DNA from: Catenibacterium sp900764725
GTDB taxonomy: Bacteria > Bacillota_I > Bacilli_A > Erysipelotrichales > Coprobacillaceae
Assembly (NCBI RefSeq): GCF_934754625.1
Contig: NZ_CAKVIU010000018.1
DNA length: 35,559 nucleotides
Direction: 5' to 3' (one strand)
Part shown: in pieces, positions 16,184 through 23,043 of the stretch
Numbering within the stretch: the stretch's first letter is position 1
How the letters are laid out: each line of letters starts with the position of its first letter
The notes under the pieces: generated by a model
What the model saw: the letters and a program-made list of their open reading frames with translations, nothing else
Told to the model about the DNA's origin: nothing
Database searches by the model: none
Made by a program: the position numbers and the translations under genes

Positions 16184-17218
16184 CTATTCTGTAGCTTCAG
16201 CGACTTCTTCAGTTCCAAATAGCTGTGCCTTGACTTTTTCTTCGACTTCTTCAAAGATTGCTGGATGTTCAATAAGGAAGTTTTTCGCATTTTCTCTTCC
16301 CTGTCCAATCTTTTCACCATTATAAGCATACCAGGCACCTGATTTTTCTACAATATCACCTTCTACAGCTAAATCAAGAATTTCACCATCACGTGAAATA
16401 CCTTTACCATAGATAATATCTACCTGTGTTGTCTTAAATGGTGGAGCCACTTTGTTTTTAACGACCTTGATATTTGCTTTATTACCAACAATTTCACCAT
16501 TCTGCTTGATCTGTTCACTTCTTCTAATTTCTACACGGACAGAAGAATAGAACTTCAAGGCACGACCACCTGTTGTTGTTTCAGGGTTACCATACATAAC
16601 GCCAATCTTTTCACGTAACTGGTTGATAAAGATAACTGTACAGTTTGTCTTATTCATAACACCGGATAATTTTCTTAAAGCTTTACTCATTAGACGAGCC
16701 TGTAAACCAACAGCAGCATCACCCATTTCGCCATCTAATTCTACCTGTGGAACAAGAGCTGCAACTGAGTCAATAACAATTAAATCAATCACACCAGAAC
16801 GTACTAACATCTCCGCAATCTCTAATGCCTGTTCACCACTATCTGGCTGAGAAAGAATTAATTCATCAATATCAACACCTAGATTTTTTGCATATACAGG
16901 GTCAATGGCATGTTCTGCATCAATAAAAGCTGCTTTACCACCCTGCTTTTGAGCCTGAGCAATCGCATGTAATGTAAGAGTTGTTTTACCACTTGATTCA
17001 GGACCATAGATTTCTATGATACGTCCCTTTGGATAACCACCAATACCTAAAGCTTTATCAAGAGTCAAAGAGCCTGAAGGGATGACATCCACATCCACTG
17101 CTGTACGGTCTCCAAGACGCATGACAGACCCTTTACCGAATTTCTTTTCAATTTGACTGATTGCATCATCTAATGCAGCGTCAGTATCTTTTACTGCAGT
17201 CTTCTTTTCCTTCGCCAT
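16184..17218 (-). CDS. recA: Recombinase RecA
   Basis: A 344-aa strand-exchange ATPase that also triggers SOS cleavage. Walker A GPESSGKT is at residues 72-79, Walker B LIVIDSVAAL and the L2-flanking INQLREKIGVMYGNPET, TTGGRALKFY motifs are intact. The acidic C-terminal tail (EEVEEK...TEEVAEATE) is typical. The frame opens 11 codons earlier, but GGAGG sits 9 nt before the ATG at 17218, which begins MAKEKKTA, so this start is used. It follows cinA by 44 nt, the usual Bacillota order. No canonical CGAAC-N4-GTTCG LexA box is visible upstream. Confidence 0.98.
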   Translation of the reverse strand: MAKEKKTAVKDTDAALDDAISQIEKKFGKGSVMRLGDRTAVDVDVIPSGSLTLDKALGIGGYPKGRIIEIYGPESSGKTTLTLHAIAQAQKQGGKAAFIDAEHAIDPVYAKNLGVDIDELILSQPDSGEQALEIAEMLVRSGVIDLIVIDSVAALVPQVELDGEMGDAAVGLQARLMSKALRKLSGVMNKTNCTVIFINQLREKIGVMYGNPETTTGGRALKFYSSVRVEIRRSEQIKQNGEIVGNKANIKVVKNKVAPPFKTTQVDIIYGKGISRDGEILDLAVEGDIVEKSGAWYAYNGEKIGQGRENAKNFLIEHPAIFEEVEEKVKAQLFGTEEVAEATE

Positions 17219-17247
17219 AAACATATACCTCCATACATATTCATACG

Positions 17248-17259
17248 ACAAATATTTGT
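17248..17259. promoter_or_regulatory. Palindrome upstream of recA
   Basis: ACAAATATTTGT is a perfect 12-nt palindrome 30 nt ahead of the recA start codon and overlapping a TTTACA hexamer that could serve as -35. It differs from the Bacillus SOS box. It may be an operator of a divergent LexA, or chance in AT-rich DNA. Confidence 0.25.
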
Positions 17260-17262
17260 AAA

Positions 17263-17718
17263 TTACTTCAAAATTTCAGAAATCTTCATTTTTCCTATTG
17301 CAAGAGCTTGATCCACAATCTGTTTACGACTACCAGAGAGTTCATATTCATAAGTATGAACTTCATCTTTATAGGCAATACCAATATAAATCAAGCCAAC
17401 CTTCTTGCCTTCCATCGCATCTGGTCCTGCATTTCCTGTAAAAGAAATACAAAGATCCGTGTCGAACATCTTCTGACCATTGATACACATAAGACCAGCC
17501 ACTTCATTAGAAACTACACCATATGTGTCAATCACTTCCTGAGGTATACCTAATACCTGATGTTTAATAATTGTTTGATAGCTGACAAGACTTCCCTTAT
17601 AAACAGCAGAAACTCCTGGAACCGATCCAAGAGCTGCCGCAAAATTACCTACTGTAAAGCTTTCAACACTAGAAATAGAAATATTCTTTTCTATTAATAA
17701 TCTAACAAGATCTTCCAT
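17263..17718 (-). CDS. CinA C-terminal-domain protein (PncC-like)
   Basis: A 151-aa protein corresponding only to the CinA C-terminal domain, whose relatives deamidate nicotinamide mononucleotide. The N-terminal MoCo-binding-like domain of full CinA is absent; many bacteria have such single-domain forms. FTGNAGPDAMEGKKVG matches the family glycine motif, and YQTIIKHQVLGI aligns with the YSNxVKxxxLGV region. However the usual AESCTGG active-site loop reads VESFTVGN, so one Gly and the Cys are replaced while Glu-Ser remain. The start codon immediately follows pgsA (1-nt gap) and recA is next, so it is part of a rodZ-pgsA-cinA-recA operon. Confidence 0.85.
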   Translation of the reverse strand: MEDLVRLLIEKNISISSVESFTVGNFAAALGSVPGVSAVYKGSLVSYQTIIKHQVLGIPQEVIDTYGVVSNEVAGLMCINGQKMFDTDLCISFTGNAGPDAMEGKKVGLIYIGIAYKDEVHTYEYELSGSRKQIVDQALAIGKMKISEILK

Positions 17719-17719
17719 T

Positions 17720-18310
17720 TTACATGCTCTCCAAGATTAAATCTCTATTCTTCCAGAAATAATCAATACCAGACAATAGAGAAACACATGCTGCGATATT
17801 AATTACATAATTCGCAAATGGGATATCCCAATATGCAAAGATTGGGTTACTTAATAAAAGAAGACAAATACCAACCATCTGAGTGACTGTCTTCAATTTT
17901 CCATAAATACTTGCTGCAAGCACTCTATTAGAACCAGATGCAACAAGACGAATTCCATCCACAAAAGTATCTCTTAAAATCATCACAAGAAGTGCAATAA
18001 CAGACATCTTATTATTCCAAGCTAGAAGAATAAGTGCTGAATTGACAAGCATTTTATCCGCGATAGGATCTACAAACTTACCAAATGTAGTGACTAGATG
18101 ATTCTTTCTAGCAAGATAACCATCTAGAAAATCTGTAAGTGAAGCTCCTAAAAATACAACAAAGGCTAATAACTGAATTACAGAAATATCAGTAAAAAGG
18201 AAATGAATCTGAGGCACACTGATATCTGTAAAATAAGGACATAAATATAAGGCTATAAATACTGGCACAAGGCACAAACGTGTTACTGTTAAACGATTTG
18301 GTAAATTCAT
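17720..18310 (-). CDS. pgsA: CDP-diacylglycerol-glycerol-3-phosphate 3-phosphatidyltransferase
   Basis: A 196-aa membrane enzyme making phosphatidylglycerol phosphate, first committed step to anionic phospholipids. The CDP-alcohol phosphotransferase signature is perfect: Asp63-Gly64-x2-Ala67-Arg68-x8-Gly77-x3-Asp81-x3-Asp85. About five or six hydrophobic segments surround it. It starts with the classical MNLPNRLTVTR. It lies 1 nt after the rodZ-like gene and 1 nt before cinA, the same order as B. subtilis ymfM-pgsA-cinA-recA. Confidence 0.96.
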   Translation of the reverse strand: MNLPNRLTVTRLCLVPVFIALYLCPYFTDISVPQIHFLFTDISVIQLLAFVVFLGASLTDFLDGYLARKNHLVTTFGKFVDPIADKMLVNSALILLAWNNKMSVIALLVMILRDTFVDGIRLVASGSNRVLAASIYGKLKTVTQMVGICLLLLSNPIFAYWDIPFANYVINIAACVSLLSGIDYFWKNRDLILESM

Positions 18311-18311
18311 C

Positions 18312-19232
18312 TTACTTCTCCAATGTTAAATAAGTATATTTTAGTCCTGTTTCAGCCTTTTCTTCATCAGTTAATGGAACTTCTACATCATCAACATAAA
18401 CTTTAACACCAGACTGTTCACCACTTACAAGTCTTAATGAACTAAAGTCAGCAGTATTTAGTGTTAATTCAACACTATCACCTTCATTATAAACCTTACC
18501 TTCAAACTGAGTATATTTAACACGGTTTACATAAAGACTACCCCAGCACTTCTTAGAGTATTCAACTTTTAATTTAAATGTCTGTGCATTTGCATCCTTT
18601 AATTTAAAATTATAATTTAAATCACTATTTCTAGTATAAGTCACTGCAGGTACAACCTCTTCCTTCTTTTCAGTTTTCTTATCTTTCTTTTCAGAAGACT
18701 TCTTAGTTACTTCACCTGCTGCAGTCTGCTGGTTAGATGTAAATGATGGAGCATCTACATTTGATTTTGTTTTACTAATCGCAAAGAAAGCAACAAAGAA
18801 AATCATCGCTACAAGTAATATAATAATCACTATTCTAATCACATTTAAGTGACTCTTATCACCCATAACACCTTTATTTGTGTTTGTGAATGAAGGCTTT
18901 TCAAACTTGAAAGCTTTCGCTTTTTCTTCATCTGCAGAATGTTTTTTCTTTGCTTCTTCATTCTGTAGTTCTGCTTCCTTTAATTCTTCTAGTTCAATTT
19001 TCTGAGTTAAGTTTAAATATTCATTTTGTACTTCTTTTTCATCTATATCAAGAGCGCGACATACTTTTCTTAAATACATTTTCATATAGGCTTCTTCACC
19101 CTGATAATGGTCGAAGTTTCCATTTTCTAAATCTTTAATAATCGCAACAGAAAGCATTGTCTCTGAAGATAATTCTTCAACAGATAACCCTTTCTCTTCT
19201 CTTTTCTGTTTTATTATTTCACTTATATTCAT
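18312..19232 (-). CDS. RodZ-like helix-turn-helix membrane protein
   Basis: A 306-aa protein of the RodZ family (B. subtilis YmfM position), which links the MreB cytoskeleton with the cell-wall elongation machinery. An N-terminal Cro-like HTH (about 5-70: SEIIKQKREEKGLSVEELS) is followed by a charged region, a single membrane helix (about 132-153) and an extracytoplasmic beta domain of the DUF4115 type (about 225-295, with SLRLVSGEQSGVKVYVDD). A Lys/Glu-rich stretch lies just outside the membrane. The frame opens 6 codons earlier, but AAGGAGG lies inside that extension, so the ATG at 19232 is used. The order rodZ-pgsA is conserved in Bacillota. Confidence 0.88.
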   Translation of the reverse strand: MNISEIIKQKREEKGLSVEELSSETMLSVAIIKDLENGNFDHYQGEEAYMKMYLRKVCRALDIDEKEVQNEYLNLTQKIELEELKEAELQNEEAKKKHSADEEKAKAFKFEKPSFTNTNKGVMGDKSHLNVIRIVIIILLVAMIFFVAFFAISKTKSNVDAPSFTSNQQTAAGEVTKKSSEKKDKKTEKKEEVVPAVTYTRNSDLNYNFKLKDANAQTFKLKVEYSKKCWGSLYVNRVKYTQFEGKVYNEGDSVELTLNTADFSSLRLVSGEQSGVKVYVDDVEVPLTDEEKAETGLKYTYLTLEK

Positions 19233-19307
19233 TTCAAAGCCTCCTTGCATTTATATCAAGTCTATTTAACCACAAATAGTGTAATTTTACAACTATTATA
19301 AACAGAC

Positions 19308-19337
19308 AAAAAAAGACGGTCTCCAATGGAAACCATC
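19308..19337 (-). terminator. Intrinsic terminator of rnpB
   Basis: Minus-strand stem GATGGTTTCC/GGAGACCGTC (19337-19328 and 19324-19315) with two G-U pairs and a 3-nt loop, followed by seven T residues (19314-19308). Confidence 0.85.
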
Positions 19338-19340
19338 TAT

Positions 19341-19666
19341 GAGTCTGCTCTTATAAGCCGTGTTCTGTTTTTCAACTCATCATTTATCTTAGATTGCTCT
19401 ACCTAGCATCCGTTCAATTCCTTTTGCTAGACTCCCCTACCAAAATTTGGGTTTCTGCCTCGCGAAGTTTACCCCTTTTCACCCTGTCATTTCTAACAGT
19501 ATTCGTTTCTGTGGCACTTTATGGCTAGTTCCATATCTTACGACTTAGGCGTTCACCGTTGTCATTTCTGCCTGAGGTTATTAGCCTCAGCACGATCACT
19601 ACTATCATCTCAGATAGTGGCAGCACGGACTTTCCTCTGTTTCCAGCGATCAGTTCTCGCAGACAC
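19341..19666 (-). ncRNA. rnpB: RNase P RNA
   Basis: The catalytic RNA of RNase P that trims tRNA 5' leaders. On minus the conserved blocks appear in order: GAGGAAAGTCCGTGCT near the 5' end, AGTCGTAAGATATGG-type middle, AGAAACCC...GGTAGGGG, and ACAGAACACGGCTTATAAG near the 3' end. The termini GTCTGC and GCAGAC pair as helix P1. Size (~326 nt) is slightly short of B. subtilis (~400), and the ends are approximate. The gene starts within a few bases of the gpsB stop codon, the same neighbour as in B. subtilis. Confidence 0.93.
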
Positions 19667-19669
19667 ATA

Positions 19670-20008
19670 TTAGTCTTTGTTTTTATGATAGACTTCTCTT
19701 TCTAATTGAGAAATACGTCTAAGGACATCGACATTGTTATTCAAGTTTTCTTCCATGACGCGTGCATTATCTCTTTGATCCTGTCTTTCTCTTAATAATT
19801 CATTAAGTTTTCTTCTTAAAGCAGCATTCTCTTTTTGAAGACTTTCAATTTCATCATAAGATTCATTCAACATAGATTGGAAATTTAGATAATCTTCTTT
19901 CACAATATCAAGATAACCATCTACTTCATTTGCGCTATAGCCTTTTGTCTCAATAGAAAATTCTTTATTAAGAATTCTTTTAGGACTTAATCGAATCTTG
20001 TTTTCCAT
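19670..20008 (-). CDS. gpsB: Cell division regulator GpsB
   Basis: A 112-aa DivIVA/GpsB-family cytoplasmic protein that binds penicillin-binding proteins at the division site and switches them between septal and side-wall growth. The N-terminal DivIVA-like lipid/PBP-binding motif (SPKRILNKEFSIETKGYSANEVDGYL) is followed by a coiled coil rich in Glu/Asn and Arg. The length agrees with GpsB and excludes the longer DivIVA. GGAG lies 8 nt before the ATG at 20008; a GTG three codons earlier overlaps that site and is not used. It is immediately followed by rnpB. Confidence 0.93.
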   Translation of the reverse strand: MENKIRLSPKRILNKEFSIETKGYSANEVDGYLDIVKEDYLNFQSMLNESYDEIESLQKENAALRRKLNELLRERQDQRDNARVMEENLNNNVDVLRRISQLEREVYHKNKD

Positions 20009-20067
20009 TGCCGTCACTCCTCATAATTATTCTACAAAAAACAAGAATAATTGCAAGCAAAAGTTTC

Positions 20068-20787
20068 TCACATTGGAAAAACAGTGCATATACAGGCAAC
20101 AATTAGTGCTGGCAAAAGGTTTGCAACACGTATTTTAGTATTAAATACAAGGTTAACTCCTACACAAAATATGAGTATTGAACCTACAAATGAGAGTGCA
20201 CTCATCGCTGTACTAGTAATAAAAGGACTAATCAAACTTGCAAGAAGTGTTATAGATCCTTGAAATAATCCTACTGGCACAAAAGAGAATAAGCATCCTT
20301 TCCCTAATGTTGCACTCATTACTAATATAATCACAAAATCAAGTACTGCTTTCGCAAAGAGAATAGAATGATTGGCATGTATTCCATCTTCAATAGAACC
20401 CACAACCGCCATAGCACCAATACATACTGTCAAAGAGGCAGTTACAAACCCATCTACAAACTTCTTATCCTTTGCATTACCTGTTTTTATTTTTAACCAT
20501 TCACCAAAATGGATCATCTTACCGTCTAGATCTAACATTTCACCTAATATTGCGCCAAGTGATAATGAAATGATCATCATCATAGTCCCTGTTGTATCAA
20601 TAGTGTTCCCTTTTATTACAAGCATTTTACTTAATGCACCGGCAATACCTATGAAAATAACGGCAACACCATCAGCCTTCATCAAAGTATCCTGCATAGA
20701 TTCTTTGAGATGATTTCCAAATATCATCCCTGCCATACCTGCTATAATAATAGCACTGCAGTTAATAATCGTACCTAATCCAAACAT
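20068..20787 (-). CDS. DUF554-family membrane protein
   Basis: A 239-aa integral membrane protein of the DUF554 family (B. subtilis YdfK type), with about six or seven hydrophobic segments and the conserved start GTIINCSAIIIAG plus a central DGFVTASLTVCIGAMAVVGS. The function is unknown; a transporter or channel is a guess. The start ATG has no recognisable ribosome binding site: only an A/T-rich run and a T tract from the upstream hairpin lie directly before it (the T run ends 6-7 nt away). Either translation starts weakly here or the hairpin is regulatory. Confidence 0.85.
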   Translation of the reverse strand: MFGLGTIINCSAIIIAGMAGMIFGNHLKESMQDTLMKADGVAVIFIGIAGALSKMLVIKGNTIDTTGTMMMIISLSLGAILGEMLDLDGKMIHFGEWLKIKTGNAKDKKFVDGFVTASLTVCIGAMAVVGSIEDGIHANHSILFAKAVLDFVIILVMSATLGKGCLFSFVPVGLFQGSITLLASLISPFITSTAMSALSFVGSILIFCVGVNLVFNTKIRVANLLPALIVACICTVFPM

Positions 20788-20793
20788 AGTTTT

Positions 20794-20821
20794 AAAAAAA
20801 CTTTCATCAAAGATGAAAGTT
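20794..20821 (-). terminator. Intrinsic terminator of the FakA-like gene
   Basis: A 10-bp stem (20812-20821 and 20799-20808, arms AACTTTCATC/GATGAAAGTT) followed on minus by a T run to 20794. It overlaps the stop codon of the upstream gene and ends 7 nt before the DUF554 ATG. Confidence 0.85.
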
Positions 20822-21074
20822 ATCCTTTAAGACCTCTAGACTGACGATCCATATCTTCTACAACGATGTCATAGATTTCACCTAATGTAGAACAATATTC
20901 TAATAACTGCCATGGTTCATTTGTATGGAAATGAATCTTAATTAAGTCTTCGTCACCTACTGCAAGAAGGCAGTCTCCTTTAAAATGTTCAGTGATGTAA
21001 TCATTGATTTCATCTTCATCTAAATCATGACCATCAATTAATAACTGTGTATCATATCTAAATTCTAAAGCCAT
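20820..21074 (-). CDS. Stand-alone FakA-middle-domain-like protein
   Basis: An 84-aa protein that matches one domain of FakA (YloV/DAK-phosphatase-like fatty acid kinase). The aligned blocks are YxTxLLIDG..LDEDEI, LLAVGDEDLIKIHFHTNEP and GEIYDIVVEDM, which correspond to the middle of the ~550-aa kinase. The kinase (DhaL) domain and C-terminal domain are absent. His48 and His50 align with the metal-binding His-x-His of the FakA middle domain; the aligned Cys is Asp8 here. AGGAGGA lies 6 nt before the ATG, a promoter precedes it and a terminator follows, so it is a real gene. It may bind FakB or another partner, but this is inference. Confidence 0.75.
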   Translation of the reverse strand: MALEFRYDTQLLIDGHDLDEDEINDYITEHFKGDCLLAVGDEDLIKIHFHTNEPWQLLEYCSTLGEIYDIVVEDMDRQSRGLKG

Positions 21075-21098
21075 ATTAATAATCCTCCTAATACAAAA

Positions 21099-21127
21099 AG
21101 TATATCATTATTTGTATTATCAGTCCA
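21099..21127 (-). promoter_or_regulatory. Promoter of the FakA-like gene
   Basis: TGGACT (21127-21122), 17-nt spacer and TATACT (21104-21099) on minus, followed by a short leader with AGGAGGA. Confidence 0.6.
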
Positions 21128-21139
21128 TTATGATAAAAT
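21112..21139 (+). promoter_or_regulatory. Promoter of tmcAL
   Basis: TTGTAT (21112-21117), 16-nt spacer and TAAAAT (21134-21139). It is divergent to and overlaps the FakA-like promoter. A GAGGTG ribosome binding site lies before the ATG at 21158. Confidence 0.5.
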
Positions 21140-21157
21140 ACTTTTTGAGGTGATTCC

Positions 21158-22300
21158 ATGAGAATACTAGGTATTATTACAGAATATAACCCCTATCATT
21201 TAGGCCATCGTTTACATCTTCAAGAAGCTAAAAAGCTGATTCAGCCTGATCTCACTATATGTGTGATGAGTAGTTCTTTTGTCCAAAGAGGAGAACCAGC
21301 AATAATCAGTTATCAAAAAAGAGCAGCTATTGCGATTAATGAAGGGATTGATATTGTGATAGAACTTCCTCTTGTTTATGCCTGTCAAAGTGCTGATTAT
21401 TTTGCGAAAGGTGCAGTGACATTACTCCATGAAATGGGTGTCACTGATCTTGTATTTGGCAGTGAGGATGGTAATATAGAAACATTCATAGAAATAGCTG
21501 AAGGAATCGAAAAAGATCCTCAGACATATAATAAAAAAGTAAAAGAAGGAATGAAGGATGGATTACGTTATCCTGATGCTTGTAATCAAGCATTACAATT
21601 TATTTTAAACAAAGAAGTAAGAACCCCTAATGATTTATTAGGACTCAGTTATGTTAAAGAGGTGGTTCATAATCAGTATCCTATTTCCATGCATTGCATT
21701 AAGCGCACCAATGATTATCATGCAAAAAATATCGAACAAATTTCTAGTGCAACATCTTTACGTATCGCATTAAAACAAGGAAAAGATGTATCCCATCAAT
21801 TACCAGGATATGAGACATATAAAGATTCTCATTTCTTTACACTCAATGAGTTTTATCCATATTTAAAGTATTTGATTACCTTTACTCCTCTTAATAATCT
21901 TCATATGATTGAAGAAGGATTAGATGATCGTTTGTATAAAGTGAATCAAGAAACAAATAATCTAGAAGAGCTCATCAATGCGTTAACAAGTAAACGTTAT
22001 ACAAGAAGCAGAATACAAAGAATGCTTATTCATATTCTTCTACATAACGCAAAAGAAGAAATGAAAAAAGCCAAGGATATTGATTATATTCATATCCTTG
22101 GCTTATCAGTAAATGGACAGCGTTATATTAAAACCGCTAAGAAAAATACAGATTTTAAAATCATCACTAATATCACAAAGCATAATCATCCTGCTTTAGA
22201 TATTGAAAAGAAAGGTGTTCAGCTTCTTGATTTAGTGGATCCAGGCTTTTTTAAAGAAACCATTAAAGCGATTCCTTATCGTAAAATTGATTTAGAATAA
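21158..22300 (+). CDS. tmcAL: tRNA(Met) cytidine acetate ligase
   Basis: A 380-aa nucleotidyltransferase-like enzyme (B. subtilis YlbM) that uses ATP and acetate to acetylate the wobble cytidine of elongator tRNA-Met. The adenylating motif TEYNPYHLGHRLHL (NPxHxGH) is at residues 8-21, followed by MSSSFVQRGEPAI and the family IVIELPL and GSEDGNIE-type blocks. Length is a little below Bacillus (~415). GAGGTG precedes the ATG. Its 3' end overlaps the convergent HAD gene by 38 nt. Confidence 0.93.
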   Translation: MRILGIITEYNPYHLGHRLHLQEAKKLIQPDLTICVMSSSFVQRGEPAIISYQKRAAIAINEGIDIVIELPLVYACQSADYFAKGAVTLLHEMGVTDLVFGSEDGNIETFIEIAEGIEKDPQTYNKKVKEGMKDGLRYPDACNQALQFILNKEVRTPNDLLGLSYVKEVVHNQYPISMHCIKRTNDYHAKNIEQISSATSLRIALKQGKDVSHQLPGYETYKDSHFFTLNEFYPYLKYLITFTPLNNLHMIEEGLDDRLYKVNQETNNLEELINALTSKRYTRSRIQRMLIHILLHNAKEEMKKAKDIDYIHILGLSVNGQRYIKTAKKNTDFKIITNITKHNHPALDIEKKGVQLLDLVDPGFFKETIKAIPYRKIDLE

Positions 22301-23036
22301 CTGCTACACCATCGTCATTATTACTTAATGTAACATGATCTACTTTTTGTTTTAAATCATCAGGGGCATTGTCTACGACATAGCTTACCCCAGCCATCTC
22401 TAACATATCTTCATCATTATAATAATCGCCAAAAGCGATTGTATTCTCTAATGGAATTTGATAATGATTAGCCACTGTTTTTAGTGCATTGGATTTAGTA
22501 GCTTCAATATTAGTGATTTCTAGATAATAAGAAGCGCTGCGAGTAATATGTAAAGAGGAATATGTTTCTTCTAAATAAGAAGTGACGGTATCAATAGAGC
22601 CAATACAGACTATTTTATGAATGGTCTGTATTTTTTTAATATCTTCTAATTCTATTTTAATAGATGTTTTACCAATATAGGATTCCTCAATAGAATGATC
22701 TTTAAAATATTGATTTGTCGAATACCAGTTATTACCATCATAAATATTCCAATCTAAATCATTACAATAAGAACATATATCATAAGCTGTTTGAGTAGGA
22801 ATTGTATAGGAAATAATCTTATCTTCCAAGATAATCATCGCCCCGTTATGAGCAACTATTGGTGCTTCACAAGGTATAAATGATTGTATACTTTCAGGAA
22901 GTCTTGAAGAGATAGGGACAAATAAATCATCATGATTCTTTACTTTCTTTATAGCCTGTAATGTTGTATTAGAAAGTGAGTTATCACTATGAAGAAGTGT
23001 CCCGTCCAAATCTGAAAAAAAGATCAGTGCATGCAC
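22263..23036 (-). CDS. HAD-family Cof-type phosphatase
   Basis: A 257-aa HAD hydrolase of the Cof/sugar-phosphatase subgroup. Motif I SDLDGT gives the nucleophile Asp9 and general acid Asp11; motif IV GDYYNDEDMLEMAG near the C terminus binds Mg2+; the cap lies in between. Substrate unknown. The start is GTG at 23036, 9 nt after GAGG and 5 nt before the pheT stop on the transcript. This GTG lies inside the pheT terminator palindrome, and the T run encodes Phe-Phe of the N terminus, so initiation is possibly coupled to pheT translation. The 3' end overlaps tmcAL on the other strand by 38 nt. Confidence 0.88.
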   Translation of the reverse strand: MHALIFFSDLDGTLLHSDNSLSNTTLQAIKKVKNHDDLFVPISSRLPESIQSFIPCEAPIVAHNGAMIILEDKIISYTIPTQTAYDICSYCNDLDWNIYDGNNWYSTNQYFKDHSIEESYIGKTSIKIELEDIKKIQTIHKIVCIGSIDTVTSYLEETYSSLHITRSASYYLEITNIEATKSNALKTVANHYQIPLENTIAFGDYYNDEDMLEMAGVSYVVDNAPDDLKQKVDHVTLSNNDDGVAVILNQFYDKESL

Positions 23037-23043
23037 TGATCTT
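23015..23043 (-). terminator. Terminator-like palindrome at the pheT end
   Basis: A perfect 24-nt palindrome (23020-23043, centre CAGTGCATGCACTG) is followed on minus by a T run to 23015. It contains part of the pheT stop codon and the GTG start of the HAD gene. Confidence 0.75.

Noticed and set aside
20372..20713. 113-codon open frame on plus inside the DUF554 gene
   Set aside because: It is antisense to a convincing family protein, has no ribosome binding site and encodes a low-complexity Ile/Pro/Ser-rich sequence typical of a shadow frame.
22263..22300. Frameshift at the tmcAL/HAD junction
   Set aside because: The 38-nt tail-to-tail overlap leaves both proteins with family-typical ends, so it is ordinary convergent overlap.
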